Origin: Oscillospiraceae bacterium | GTDB lineage: Bacteria > Bacillota > Clostridia > Oscillospirales > Ruminococcaceae | Reading direction: 5' to 3' | DNA length: 64,000 bases | Assembly: GCA_022791315.1 (NCBI GenBank) | Contig: JAAVYW010000008.1 | Location: 48,031-112,030, forward strand | In this document: one piece after another, positions 31,682 through 40,304 of the stretch | How the letters are laid out: every line of letters starts with the position of its first letter | Position numbering within the stretch: position 1 is the stretch's first letter | The notes under the pieces: generated by a model | The model's input: the letters and a program-made list of their open reading frames with translations, nothing else | Databases searched by the model: none | What the model was told of the DNA's origin: nothing | Made by a program: the position numbers and the translations under genes

Positions 31682-32077
31682 ATGACCTTGGAGGAATCGG
31701 CCTACCGGGCAGCGGAGGAGCTGGCCTGGCTCAAAGCGGGCGCAGGGCAGCCCCCAGAGCAGTGGCAGGCCCATATCAGGGCCTATGTACTGGCCCGGTT
31801 CTTGTTGGAAGACCAGGGGGAGGAGGACATCCTCCGGCTGGCCCAGCAGAGCGTTTCCAAACTCACCGGCATCCCCCCGGAGCAGCTGGCAAAGGCCGAC
31901 CGCCCCAGCGGCTGCACAGCAGCCACCGCTGTGCTGGATAAAAAAGTGCTGCTGGTGATGAGCCTGTGCAAGGCGCTGGAGGTGGCAATCCGACCGGAGG
32001 AGCTGCCGGAGCTCAAGACCGTGCCTCAGCTGGCAGGCCTGCTCCGGGAACGGGTGGAGGAGAAGGGGAGAAGCTGA
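31682..32077 (+). CDS. Hypothetical protein with acyl-carrier-like C-terminus
   Basis: A 131-residue soluble, helical protein. The C-terminal region, about 80-130 (LLVMSLCKALEVAIRPEELPELKTVPQLAGLLRE), resembles the second half of acyl carrier proteins. The phosphopantetheine-bearing serine expected in a DSL motif is absent (LDKKVLL here), so it cannot be a classical carrier. The first part (EESAYRAAEELAWLK...) is unrecognised. The ATG has only a weak ribosome binding site; it follows a GC-rich hairpin 10-40 bases upstream. The resemblance is weak. Confidence 0.55.
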   Translation: MTLEESAYRAAEELAWLKAGAGQPPEQWQAHIRAYVLARFLLEDQGEEDILRLAQQSVSKLTGIPPEQLAKADRPSGCTAATAVLDKKVLLVMSLCKALEVAIRPEELPELKTVPQLAGLLRERVEEKGRS

Positions 32078-32092
32078 ACATCTGTTTGGGGT

Positions 32093-32596
32093 TCACCGTC
32101 TAATTCTGGTGTAGAACTCTTCTTCGTCCTCGTGGTGGATATATGCCCCGTTCTTCATCTGTACCCGCAGCGACGCAGGGTTCTTTTTGCTGACAGACAG
32201 ATAGATTTCATCCTCTGGGATAATCTCCCAGGCCTTTTCCACCGCCAGCTTTAAGCCCAAAGAGGCATATCCCTTGCCCCGATATTCTCTTCCTATCCCG
32301 TAGCCAATGTGCCCTGCCCCGTTTGCCAGCGCCTCCGTGAGATAGTGCCGGATGCGGAACAGCCCTACGATTTTGTCGCCGTCCCACAAAAAGAACTGGG
32401 TCTGCGGCACATACCCCTCTGGTATCCCGATTCCCTGGGACGCGCTGATATAACCGGGCAGGATTTTTTGTGCAAAGTCCTCTTTGGAGCACCCGGATTC
32501 CCGATTGGTAAAGCCGTTTTCATCCGCTGGGGTGTTTGTAATGAACTCGTATTCCTGTTCCATGTCTTCCAAATTGGCTTCTTTTAAGTATATCAT
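32093..32596 (-). CDS. GNAT family N-acetyltransferase
   Basis: A 167-residue acetyltransferase. MIYLKEANLEDMEQEYEFI opens the fold, QFFLWDGDKIVGLFRIRHYL is the central strand pair and IGYGIGREYRGKGYASLGLK the acetyl-CoA loop (REYRGKGYA); SVSKKNPASLRVQMKNGAY ends it. Substrate unknown. AGGAGAAACT precedes the ATG. The start is 9 bases after the upstream gene's stop, so the two form an operon on the minus strand. Confidence 0.85.
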   Translation of the reverse strand: MIYLKEANLEDMEQEYEFITNTPADENGFTNRESGCSKEDFAQKILPGYISASQGIGIPEGYVPQTQFFLWDGDKIVGLFRIRHYLTEALANGAGHIGYGIGREYRGKGYASLGLKLAVEKAWEIIPEDEIYLSVSKKNPASLRVQMKNGAYIHHEDEEEFYTRIRR

Positions 32597-32604
32597 AGTT
32601 TCTC

Positions 32605-33726
32605 CTATCGCTTCGTTTGCGCTCTGCCAGGCAGCAGAATTGACAGCTCCGCAAGGCAGGCCTGGATGGTGGAGCATACGGCACGGTCGTTTTCAAATAC
32701 TTTGGCAAATAGGCGTTTGAGCGCTTCCCGGGTTTCAGGCTGCAAAATCAAAGCGGCAGACTGCTGGGTGATGCAATACTCGGTCTCAGGGCCGACACCG
32801 AGCGCGCCCCATATCTTCCATCCGATACCATGTGTTTCCTCGTTGTTTTCCGTGATGTACCGCGATACAAGGACCTCACTCAGCCGCTCTTGTATCTCCT
32901 TGTTGATGGTAATGGCGCCGATGAGGTTTTTCTGGCTGCCGAATGCCTCTGCGGCATGCCATCTGGCCTCAATCAGCACGCTATTGATGCCGCACATCAT
33001 GCCGGCAATCTCCATGGCGTTTTCTGCTGTCACGTGGTCGAGGGCATCCATGATGACACCCTCCAACGCCGTATGGCCTTCATAGGACAAAGCAGATGCA
33101 ATGCGCTCCAGGAATTCCCGGTAGGACATGCGCGGTGCGGTGTTTCCGGTGATGACAATGACGTCGCGCAGCACAGAACGCCAGTAGCCGGGCAGGGCAT
33201 GGAGTTCAGAATCCAGGCCGTATACGGTATCCCCGTCATATCCCACGGCGAGAACCCATGCCATTTCATCTTCCAGCCGCAGCATGGACGGGAAGCCGGC
33301 GTCCAAAGCGCGCTTTACTGCGGAGAGCACTTCCTCCTGTGGGCTGGCGCCGCTAAAGCGCTGGTAGGAAAACCCTGCAAACCGGGCGAGTGCATCGATA
33401 AAACCGTCATCCCAGCGCCAGCCTTCCGGAAATCCCGGCAGGGAATGGGGGGCCACGGTGTCGTCCCAGGGATAGTCAAAGCCAAACGCCAGCGTGGACG
33501 CGGTCAAGAGACAGTGGTAGAGGGAGACCTGGTGGCGTTCCAGCAGATGGTCGCCGCAGGGCTTGCAGTGGATGCAATCGCGCTGGTTTGGCGCGCACCA
33601 ATGGGGCGTTTCCCCCGTATACCCCTGTGTGACAATGAGCGCAGAGGCAAGGGCCGCCGTGAAGTGGTCTGATTCCGCATCGACTGGAAAGGGAACGAGA
33701 GGTTCTAAGACTTTTTTCGATTGCAT
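32605..33726 (-). CDS. Uncharacterised protein with a C39/BtrH-like N-terminal part
   Basis: A 373-residue soluble protein. The N-terminal part has CAPNQRDCIHCKPCGDHLLERH, a cysteine-rich cluster, followed by YHCLLTASTLAFGFDYPWDD and SVLRDVIVITGN in the style of the papain-like C39/BtrH-N fold (cysteine peptidase-like, but the catalytic residues cannot be assigned here). The C-terminal part (about 200-370) is helical, with many His and Asn residues. I do not recognise the family with confidence. AAAGGAAATC precedes the ATG and a perfect TTGACA/TATACT promoter lies upstream. Confidence 0.6.
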   Translation of the reverse strand: MQSKKVLEPLVPFPVDAESDHFTAALASALIVTQGYTGETPHWCAPNQRDCIHCKPCGDHLLERHQVSLYHCLLTASTLAFGFDYPWDDTVAPHSLPGFPEGWRWDDGFIDALARFAGFSYQRFSGASPQEEVLSAVKRALDAGFPSMLRLEDEMAWVLAVGYDGDTVYGLDSELHALPGYWRSVLRDVIVITGNTAPRMSYREFLERIASALSYEGHTALEGVIMDALDHVTAENAMEIAGMMCGINSVLIEARWHAAEAFGSQKNLIGAITINKEIQERLSEVLVSRYITENNEETHGIGWKIWGALGVGPETEYCITQQSAALILQPETREALKRLFAKVFENDRAVCSTIQACLAELSILLPGRAQTKR

Positions 33727-33785
33727 ACTAGGATTTCCTTTCCTTTGGAATTGCGGCAGATAGACTTACAGGGCCTTCTGAGCCA

Positions 33786-33814
33786 AGTATATCACCATCA
33801 CAATTAGTTGTCAA
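33786..33814 (-). promoter_or_regulatory. Promoter of the C39/BtrH-like and GNAT operon
   Basis: On the minus strand TTGACA (33809-33814), 17 bp, TATACT (33786-33791). It is 60 bases before the start codon and divergent from the SufS gene. Confidence 0.75.
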
Positions 33815-33817
33815 CTG

Positions 33818-33868
33818 AGAAGAAAGGAGGCCTCCGCCCTGTGGGGAGGCTGTGGTTATTGCCATGAA
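33818..33868 (+). promoter_or_regulatory. Hairpin and start region shared with the gene near 23.1 kb
   Basis: GAAGAAAGGAGGCCTCCGCC, then GGGGAGGCTGTGGTTATTGCC and the ATG. GCCTCCGCC (33830-33838) pairs with GGGAGGC. The part after the hairpin and the ATGAAT start match the minus-strand element at 23094-23145, although the two genes are unrelated. Confidence 0.55.
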
Positions 33869-35057
33869 TCTGCGCCAAGAGTTCCCCCTGCTGGCACAAA
33901 CCAATTTGACCTATCTGGACAGCGCCGCCACCACCCAGAAGCCCCAAACCGTGCTGGATGAGATGGACAGGGCCTATCGGCTGTGCAACGCCAATGTCCA
34001 CCGCAGCCCCCACTCCCTGGGCCGGGAGATGACCCGGCGCTATGAGGCCGCCCGTGCGGAGGTGGCGGCCTTCTTCGGCGCGGGGGAGGGGTATCAGGTG
34101 GTCTTTACCTCCGGCGCAACCGATGCCCTCAACCTGGCGGCCCGGTCGTTCCTGGAGGGCTTTGGCCGGCCCGGCCAGCAGGTGATTGTCCTCCTCAGCG
34201 AGCACCACTCCAATTTTGTGCCCTGGCAGCAGCTCTGCCGCAGGCAGGGGATGGCCCTGCGGGTCATCCCGGCGGGGGAGGACGGACGGCCCGACTTGGA
34301 ACAGCTGGGCAAGGCCCTCACAAAAAAGACCTGTATCGTGGCCGCCGCCCATGTGACAAACACCTTTGGGGTGGAAAACCCGGTGGAGGAAATCATCCGC
34401 CTGGCCCATGCCCAGGGTGTGCCGGTGCTGCTGGACGGGGCCCAGGCTGCGGCCCACCAGCCGGTGGACGTGCAGGCGCTGGGCTGCGATTTCTACTGTG
34501 TTTCCTCCCACAAGCTCTATGGCCCCACGGGTATCGGGGCGCTGATTGCCCGGAAACAGTGGCTGGAATCGATGCCCCCGGTGGCCTTCGGCGGAGAGAT
34601 GGTGGAGCGGGTGGCGGTAGAGGAGACCCGCTTTGCCCCCCTGCCCGCCCGGTTTGAGGCAGGCACCCCCAATTTCATCGGGGCGGTGGGCTTTGCCCGG
34701 GCGCTGGGGTGGCTAGAAGAGCAGGGGATGGAGCAGGTGGCCCGGCGGGAGCAGGCCCTCACCCGGCTGCTGTGGGAGGAGGTGCGCCGGATACCGGGCG
34801 TTGTCCTGCCGCTGGAGCGCTGCCCTGACGCGGGCATCCTCTCTTTCCTGCTGCCCCCATTCTCCCCCTATGATGTGGCGCTGCTCCTGGACCAACAGGG
34901 CGTCGCCCTGCGGGAGGGCCTCCACTGCGCCCACCCCCTGATGCAGGCCATGGGCCTTCCCCAGGGTACCATACGGGCCTCGCTGGGGATATACAACTCG
35001 GAAGAGGATATAGAGCGGCTGTGCGCAGCCCTGCGGCGCATTGCAAGTATTCTTTGA
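33864..35057 (+). CDS. sufS: Cysteine desulfurase, SufS type
   Basis: A 397-residue PLP enzyme of the SufS subgroup. LDSAATTQKPQTVLD opens it, EHHSNFVPWQ and LDGAQAAAHQPVDV are PLP-contact motifs, the PLP lysine is K217 in SSHKLYGP and the catalytic cysteine is C355 in GLHCAHPLM. It removes sulfur from cysteine and hands it to SufE. An in-frame GTG 12 bases upstream (MVIAMN) is the alternative start; the ATG is chosen because its sequence matches the family N-terminus. SufE follows after a 348-base leader, but sufBCD are not here. Confidence 0.92.
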   Translation: MNLRQEFPLLAQTNLTYLDSAATTQKPQTVLDEMDRAYRLCNANVHRSPHSLGREMTRRYEAARAEVAAFFGAGEGYQVVFTSGATDALNLAARSFLEGFGRPGQQVIVLLSEHHSNFVPWQQLCRRQGMALRVIPAGEDGRPDLEQLGKALTKKTCIVAAAHVTNTFGVENPVEEIIRLAHAQGVPVLLDGAQAAAHQPVDVQALGCDFYCVSSHKLYGPTGIGALIARKQWLESMPPVAFGGEMVERVAVEETRFAPLPARFEAGTPNFIGAVGFARALGWLEEQGMEQVARREQALTRLLWEEVRRIPGVVLPLERCPDAGILSFLLPPFSPYDVALLLDQQGVALREGLHCAHPLMQAMGLPQGTIRASLGIYNSEEDIERLCAALRRIASIL

Positions 35058-35405
35058 GGCTTTGGAGCAAGGCCGGTGAAACCGACCCGGAATAAATGTC
35101 TATAGTAAAAGTATTGTCTATTGCTTTGTGGTAATGAGATTTACCTGTTTTTGGGGGAGCAGTGCCGGGGATACAATGGTAAAACCCAATATCCCTTTTA
35201 GGGGGTAACAGGGCATACCCCCTCTGGGGTTGCGTAAACCACTAGTTTACCGGTGTTTCTGATTCCGAGGCCAAGCCGCCAGCGTAGTCTTGCCCATATT
35301 TGGGCGCTGGCTCTGTCTTCTTTTCAGCGGGCCGTTTCTTCTGGTCTTTTCCCTAGGTGGGGTTATCGCAGTCCCACCCCAAATCAAGTAAACGAGGTGA
35401 GATAC
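35058..35405 (+). other. Structured non-coding stretch between sufS and sufE
   Basis: About 350 bases without a gene. Hairpins are GGGGGTA/TACCCCC (35201-35222), GTAAAC/GTTTAC (35234-35250) and CCAGCG/CGCTGG (35279-35310, with TGCCCA/TGGGC inside). A TACAAT near 35172 could be a -10, with a poor -35. No T-box, riboswitch core or terminator T-run was recognised. sufE may have its own promoter here. Confidence 0.4.
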
Positions 35406-35816
35406 ATGACGATAGAAGAACAGCAAAAGGAGTACGCCGCCCGGTTTGCGGCGCTGCCTGACGACTTTGACCGCTACACGCTGCTGATGCAGCTGGCAAT
35501 GGAATCCCCTGGCCTGCCGGAGGAGGAAAAGGGGGAGGGGAGCCGCTTCCCCGGCTGCCGTTCCAACCTGTGGTATCGCCTGGAGGAGGGGGATTGCCTG
35601 CGCCTGCTTACCGACAGCGACACCCTGATTGTAAAGGGCCTGGCCTCCCTGCTCTCCAATCTGGTGACGGGCCGCACGCCTGCGGAGGTGGTGAAGGCGG
35701 AAATCACACTCTTTGACACCCTGCAAATTGAGGTGGCCCTCACTCCGGAGCGCCGGGAGGGCTTTGCCCAGCTGGTGGCGTTTGTGCAGCGGCGGGCGGG
35801 GGAGCTGGCGGGCTAG
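35406..35816 (+). CDS. sufE: Sulfur acceptor SufE
   Basis: A 136-residue protein with the SufE signature: FPGCRSNLWYRLEEG near residue 49, in which the Cys takes the persulfide from SufS. YAARFAALPDDFDRYTLLMQL near the N-terminus is the typical helix that contacts the desulfurase. It enhances SufS activity and moves sulfur on to a scaffold. GAGGTGAGATAC precedes the ATG. It converges with the next gene, one base after its stop. Confidence 0.9.
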   Translation: MTIEEQQKEYAARFAALPDDFDRYTLLMQLAMESPGLPEEEKGEGSRFPGCRSNLWYRLEEGDCLRLLTDSDTLIVKGLASLLSNLVTGRTPAEVVKAEITLFDTLQIEVALTPERREGFAQLVAFVQRRAGELAG

Positions 35817-35817
35817 G

Positions 35818-36456
35818 TTATCCCAGCCCCAGCGCCCCGGCCAGAAACCGGGTGAGCCGTTCCCGGTAAGCGCCCAGCATGATGTTCTCCTCCGCGGTGT
35901 CGTATTTGTTGTTGCCCCTATCTACGAAATAGGTCAGGGTGTTCCGGTTCAGCGAGAGGGAGTCCAGCGGCCAGCCGACGTGCCGCTTTTCGCTGGGGGT
36001 GTCTACCATATAAAAGGCGCTGCCCCTTGACGCCTCGCCGGTTTCCATAAAGGAGGAGACCCGGCCCTGGTTATTCACGGCGATGCCGTCTAAATAGTAG
36101 GCCAGCACTTTCCCGCCTAAGGTGCCCACCAGGTTGGAGTAGTAGGCAATCATCCCCTCGTCGTCCAGCCTCCTGCCCCCATGGGGCGTGCGGATATTGA
36201 GCCCCGGCTGCCTTGGGTCGTCGAAGGGCAGAGAGTCAAAGTACAGCCCGGAATCGTTGCAGATGACCCGGTCAAAGAACCTGCCATAGAATTTTGCCTT
36301 GATAACGGCGTTTTCCTCCGGGGTTTTCCCTGATTCCTCCGGCTCCTGGGTAATCCCCAGGTCGCCCAGTGTGCAGAACGCCACGTCATAGCCGGCCAGG
36401 AGCGCCCGGAACCGCTCTGTCTTAGAGGGGTTTGTAGTGCCGATTAAAACTTTCAT
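35818..36456 (-). CDS. Non-canonical purine NTP pyrophosphatase (Ham1/RdgB family)
   Basis: A 212-residue protein of the Ham1/RdgB family. Family motifs are TTNPSKTERF (NTP-binding start), EPEESGKTPEENAVIKAKFY (metal/substrate region) and VICNDSGLYFDSL; a C-terminal KYDTAEENIML replaces the usual SHR basic patch, so the exact preference is uncertain. These enzymes cleave ITP, dITP or XTP to NMP and pyrophosphate and stop their incorporation. The ATG has a weak ribosome binding site. It is transcribed alone. Confidence 0.78.
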   Translation of the reverse strand: MKVLIGTTNPSKTERFRALLAGYDVAFCTLGDLGITQEPEESGKTPEENAVIKAKFYGRFFDRVICNDSGLYFDSLPFDDPRQPGLNIRTPHGGRRLDDEGMIAYYSNLVGTLGGKVLAYYLDGIAVNNQGRVSSFMETGEASRGSAFYMVDTPSEKRHVGWPLDSLSLNRNTLTYFVDRGNNKYDTAEENIMLGAYRERLTRFLAGALGLG

Positions 36457-36482
36457 GCCGTCACTTCCTTATCTATCGTGCA

Positions 36483-36521
36483 GCAAAAGCTGGCAGGCCT
36501 CTTGTGCCTGCCAGCTTTGCG
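36483..36521 (-). terminator. Terminator of the hflKC operon
   Basis: GCAAAGCTGGCAGGC and its perfect 13-base complement GCCTGCCAGCTTT around a 7-base loop; TTTT follows on the minus strand. It is directly after hflC. Confidence 0.75.
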
Positions 36522-36530
36522 GTCTGCCGG

Positions 36531-37421
36531 TTAATTGGGGCTGATGAGCAGTCTCGCCAGCTCGGAATCCCGGCTTAGGATGATGGTCTTTTCGTTGCCG
36601 TCCAGGGAGGCCAGCAGGGCGTCCAGCGCCTGGGTAAAGGCGTAGAATTCCTGTTTGTCCTGGGTGTTGTAGGCATTTGCCAGCATCTTCATGTACTCGG
36701 CCTCGCCCTGGGCCTGGAGCTCGGCGGCCTTGGCCCTGGCATTGGAGACGATGATGTTCACCTGTTTATCCACATTGTTGCGGATGATAGAGGCCTCGTA
36801 TTCCCCGTCGGCAGTGTATTTTTCTGCCATCTGCTTGCGCTCGGAAATCATGCGCTGGTATACCGCCTGCTCGTTGGCCTCGGGCAAATCCAGGCGCTTG
36901 ATTTTCACATCCACAATGTCGATGCCGTAGTTTTTCGCCAGGTTCGACACATTGGAGGAGATGCCGGCGTAGATGTCGTTGCGCTCGGAGGGGGGCTCCT
37001 CGTTGATGATGTCTTTTTGGGAGAGGGTGCCCATCACAGTTTTCAGGGCGTTGTAGGTGATGGCGTCCAGCCGCTGCTCGGCCACTGTAGTGGAGCCCAG
37101 GGACTGATAGAAGAGCAGCGGGTCGCTGATGCGCCAGAGCACGTAGCTGTCCACCGTCATGTTCTGCTTGTCAGAGGTGAGCACCTCCGACGGGGGGATG
37201 TCATAGAGCATAATGGCCTTGGGGAATATCTTGGTGCTGTCAATGAAGGGCATCTTCATGTGCAGCCCTGCGGTATCGGTGGTGCTGATGATTTTAGAAA
37301 AGCGCACCACACAGGCGTATTCATTTTCCTCCACCGTGTAAAAGGCGGAGGCGCCGCACACCACCACTGCCAGCGCCAATGCGGCCAGCAGGGAGCGGAT
37401 AATCACTTTTTTCGTTTTCAC
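36531..37421 (-). CDS. hflC: HflC-like SPFH membrane protein
   Basis: A 296-residue protein with one N-terminal membrane helix (about 10-28: LLAALALAVVVCGASAFY), an SPFH/band-7 domain (about 30-200; YACVVRFSKIISTTDTAG) and a C-terminal coiled coil rich in Ala, Glu and Lys (ARAKAAELQAQGEAEYMK). HflC pairs with HflK and surrounds the FtsH protease at the membrane, limiting its access to substrates. The start overlaps the hflK stop by 4 bases, so the subunits are made together. Confidence 0.88.
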   Translation of the reverse strand: MKTKKVIIRSLLAALALAVVVCGASAFYTVEENEYACVVRFSKIISTTDTAGLHMKMPFIDSTKIFPKAIMLYDIPPSEVLTSDKQNMTVDSYVLWRISDPLLFYQSLGSTTVAEQRLDAITYNALKTVMGTLSQKDIINEEPPSERNDIYAGISSNVSNLAKNYGIDIVDVKIKRLDLPEANEQAVYQRMISERKQMAEKYTADGEYEASIIRNNVDKQVNIIVSNARAKAAELQAQGEAEYMKMLANAYNTQDKQEFYAFTQALDALLASLDGNEKTIILSRDSELARLLISPN

Positions 37422-38476
37422 TGGGCATCCTCCTCACTTTCTGCAGGTGTCTGGGGTACTGATGTGGTTCGGGAGGAACCCGTCTCTTCCCCGGTGAAGC
37501 TCTCCAGGGGCATGAGCATCTCCACGCCGTTATCCGAGGTATTGATATAGAGTTTCACGCCGGGCAGCGCCTGGGAGATGGCCTCGTAGTACATGCGGGC
37601 GCGGGTGATGCCCTTGTTTTTCTGGTATTCGGTGTACATGGCGTTGAACATTGCCACCTGTTCCGTGGCCTCGTTGATGCGCTTTTGCTTTAAATACTCG
37701 GCGTTTTGGATGAGCTTGTCGGCCTCGGCGTTTGCCTTAGGCAGCTCGGCGTTCTGATAGGCCTGGGCCTCGTTCACCACGGTCTCCGCCCCCTGCTTGG
37801 CGGTTTCCACCGCTTTAAAGGCGGCCACCACTTCCTCGGTAGGGGGCTCGCTGTCCTGGATTTTTACGTCCGTGAGCATTAAGCCGATGTCGTATTCCTC
37901 TAACACAGCGGTAATCAGCTCTTTCACCTGCATCTGCACCGCCTCTTTGCCGTCGGTGAGCACAGCGTCCACCGGGGTAGAGCCCACCACGTTGCGCACC
38001 TGGCTCTGCACCAGGTTTTTGAGCACCAGTTCAGGAGAGTAGGAGTTGAAGAGGTACTTCTCCGGGTCGGAGACCTTGTACTCCACAAAGAACTCCACAT
38101 TGACAATGTTGTAGTCGCCGGTAATCATCTTGCTCTCGTCTTCCACGGTGGTGAAGTCGGTGGCCTTGCTGCCCTGGGTACGGTAGCCCAGCTCGATTTT
38201 CTGGTACACGTTTACGTTTACCTTGTGAATCTGCTGGATGCCGAAGGGCAGCTTGAAATGGATACCCGCCTCCGTCACGTCCGTAACTCTGCCAAAGGTG
38301 GTGACGACACACTCCTGCTTGTCGTCCACTGTATACCAGCAGGAGAAGGCCAGGCCGGCCACAAAGATGGCAATGGCAGCGATAATGGCGATGCGTTTTA
38401 TCCTTTTCCCGTCAAAGCTGAATTTCCGGCCGGGGCCGGGCTCAGGGCCGCCGGGATAGCCATAGGAATTTTCCAA
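37418..38476 (-). CDS. hflK: HflK-like SPFH membrane protein
   Basis: A 352-residue protein. A proline/glycine-rich head (YGYPGGPEPGPG) precedes a membrane helix (about 28-46), an SPFH domain (CVVTTFGRVTDVTEAGIHF, then VSDPEKYLFNS) and a long coiled coil (about 210-290; NEAQAYQNAELPKANAEADK). This matches HflK, the larger partner of HflC. The start is TTG, with GAGAGGTG 7 bases upstream; there is no nearby ATG in frame. HflK/HflC act on membrane protease FtsH. Confidence 0.88.
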   Translation of the reverse strand: MENSYGYPGGPEPGPGRKFSFDGKRIKRIAIIAAIAIFVAGLAFSCWYTVDDKQECVVTTFGRVTDVTEAGIHFKLPFGIQQIHKVNVNVYQKIELGYRTQGSKATDFTTVEDESKMITGDYNIVNVEFFVEYKVSDPEKYLFNSYSPELVLKNLVQSQVRNVVGSTPVDAVLTDGKEAVQMQVKELITAVLEEYDIGLMLTDVKIQDSEPPTEEVVAAFKAVETAKQGAETVVNEAQAYQNAELPKANAEADKLIQNAEYLKQKRINEATEQVAMFNAMYTEYQKNKGITRARMYYEAISQALPGVKLYINTSDNGVEMLMPLESFTGEETGSSRTTSVPQTPAESEEDAQ

Positions 38477-38562
38477 AGTAATGACACCTCTCTTTTTCTC
38501 ATGTTCCGAAAGGGCGGGAACCCAAGCCTAGGACTTTGTTTCCACATCCTTTCCACACTCTT

Positions 38563-38591
38563 AGCATACTATATTTTTCCCCTCCTGGCAA
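38563..38591 (-). promoter_or_regulatory. hflKC promoter
   Basis: On the minus strand TTGCCA (38586-38591), 17 bp, TATGCT (38563-38568), about 87 bases before hflK. Confidence 0.5.
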
Positions 38592-38764
38592 TGCGGCTTT
38601 GCACCGAAAAAGAGCGAAAAAAGGCGAAAAACGCCCCCCGCGAGATGGGAGAGGCGACTGTCTCCTTCCCGGTCGCCGGGGCAAATCCGGGCGGGGCAGG
38701 GCGTGCCCCGCCGAAAAAACGGGGAGATTTATGGCCCAGGATGGGAGCGGCTGCCCCTTCTTTA

Positions 38765-38794
38765 TTGACAGGATTTGACCTTTTGATGTATAAT
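38765..38794 (+). promoter_or_regulatory. miaB promoter
   Basis: TTGACA (38765-38770), 18 bp, TATAAT (38789-38794). The -10 overlaps an in-frame ATG, which supports the downstream start of miaB. Confidence 0.7.
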
Positions 38795-38857
38795 CAAGAG
38801 GGCTTCGGCGGGGGAGGCCATGCCAAAAGTTTGCGCCGCAGGGAAGGGAAGAGCTTC

Positions 38858-40261
38858 ATGAGAGGAAACGGGAACCAGGGCTACCAGGCCCAGGCAGAGT
38901 ATATCGCCCGGATGCAGGACTACACCAGCGCCTTTGCCCGGGAAAAGGGGCGGGCGCCCCGCTGCTTTGTCCGCACCTATGGCTGCCAGCAGAACGCCGC
39001 CGACAGCGAAAAGCTCTTGGGGCTGCTCTGCCAGATGGGCTATGCCCCCATTGGGGAGCAGCACGATGCCGATTTAATTCTCTTCAACACCTGCGCTGTC
39101 AGGGAACACGCGGAGGACAGGGTTTTCGGCAATGTGGGGGCCCTCAAGGGGGTTAAAAAGCGCAATCCGGAGCTTGTCATCGGCCTGTGTGGCTGCATGA
39201 TGCAGCAGGAGAGCGCCGCCCAGAAAATCCGCGACAGCTTCCCCTATGTAGACCTGGTCTTCGGCACCCACGCCCTTCACCGCCTGCCGGAATTCCTGTG
39301 GAAAAAGGTGAGCGGCAAAAAGCGGGTCTTTGACCTCACCGGCGAGGGGGAGGAGCTGGTGGAAGGGATTCCCCTGCGGCGGGAGGGCAGCTTAAAAGCC
39401 GGGCTGCCCATCCTCTACGGGTGTAATAACTTCTGCTCCTACTGCATTGTGCCCTATGTGCGGGGCAGGGAACGTAGCCGCGACCCCCAGGTGATTCTGG
39501 AGGAGGCCAGGGGCCTTGTGGAGCAGGGGGTAAAGGAAATCATGCTCCTTGGCCAGAATGTCAACTCCTATGCCGGGGCAGGGGGTGTGGACTTCGCGGA
39601 ATTGCTGAGACAGGTGAACGGCCTTCCCGGAGACTTCCGCATCCGCTTTATGTCCTCCCACCCCAAGGACATGACCGAGCGTGTCATTGACACGATTGCC
39701 CAGTGCCCCAAGGTGTGCAACCACATCCACCTGCCGGTGCAGAGCGGCAACGACCGGGTGCTGGCGGCCATGAACCGGAAATACGACACCGCCCGCTACC
39801 GGGAACTCATCGCCTATGCCCGGAAGAGAATCCCGGACGTGGTCTTCACCAGCGACTTGATTGTGGGTTTCCCCGGCGAGACCTACGAGGAGTTCTTGGA
39901 CACCCTGGCCCTCATCAAGGAGGTACGCTATTCCGCCCTCTTCACCTTCATCTATTCCCGCCGCTCCGGCACAAAGGCGGCGGAGCTGCCCGACCCCGTG
40001 CCCTATGAGGAGAAATCCGCCTGGCTTAGGGAGCTGCTGGCCGCCCAGGAGGAGATTAGCATGGGAATCAACACGGCGCTTATCGGCAGCACCTGCACCG
40101 TGCTGGTGGAGGAGAAATCCGAGAAGCCCGGCAGGCTCTTGGGCCGCAACGAGGGCAATATCATCACCGAGTTTGCCGGGGAGGAGTCCCTTATCGGGCA
40201 GTTTGTCCGGGTGAAAGTCACCGCAGCCCACAACTGGGCCGTGGAGGGGGAACTGGCCTAG
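38858..40261 (+). CDS. miaB: tRNA-2-methylthio-N6-dimethylallyladenosine synthase MiaB
   Basis: A 467-residue radical-SAM methylthiotransferase. The N-terminal UPF0004 domain has three cluster cysteines (YGCQQNAADSEKL, FNTCAVREHAEDR, GLCGCM); the radical SAM motif CNNFCSYC is near residue 191, and a TRAM domain ends the protein (about 400-467). It adds a methylthio group to A37 of tRNAs that read codons starting with U, acting after MiaA, whose gene lies 7 kb downstream. GGGAAGGG precedes the ATG. The small YlbF-like gene and mutS follow. Confidence 0.93.
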   Translation: MRGNGNQGYQAQAEYIARMQDYTSAFAREKGRAPRCFVRTYGCQQNAADSEKLLGLLCQMGYAPIGEQHDADLILFNTCAVREHAEDRVFGNVGALKGVKKRNPELVIGLCGCMMQQESAAQKIRDSFPYVDLVFGTHALHRLPEFLWKKVSGKKRVFDLTGEGEELVEGIPLRREGSLKAGLPILYGCNNFCSYCIVPYVRGRERSRDPQVILEEARGLVEQGVKEIMLLGQNVNSYAGAGGVDFAELLRQVNGLPGDFRIRFMSSHPKDMTERVIDTIAQCPKVCNHIHLPVQSGNDRVLAAMNRKYDTARYRELIAYARKRIPDVVFTSDLIVGFPGETYEEFLDTLALIKEVRYSALFTFIYSRRSGTKAAELPDPVPYEEKSAWLRELLAAQEEISMGINTALIGSTCTVLVEEKSEKPGRLLGRNEGNIITEFAGEESLIGQFVRVKVTAAHNWAVEGELA

Positions 40262-40304
40262 CGCCGGCCCCCGGGATAAACGAAAAAATCAGGAGGTTTT
40301 TACA

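Noticed and set aside
38225..38857. Upstream extension of miaB by over 200 codons
   Set aside because: It overlaps the hflK gene, and the -10 of a clear promoter coincides with the in-frame ATG just before the real start.
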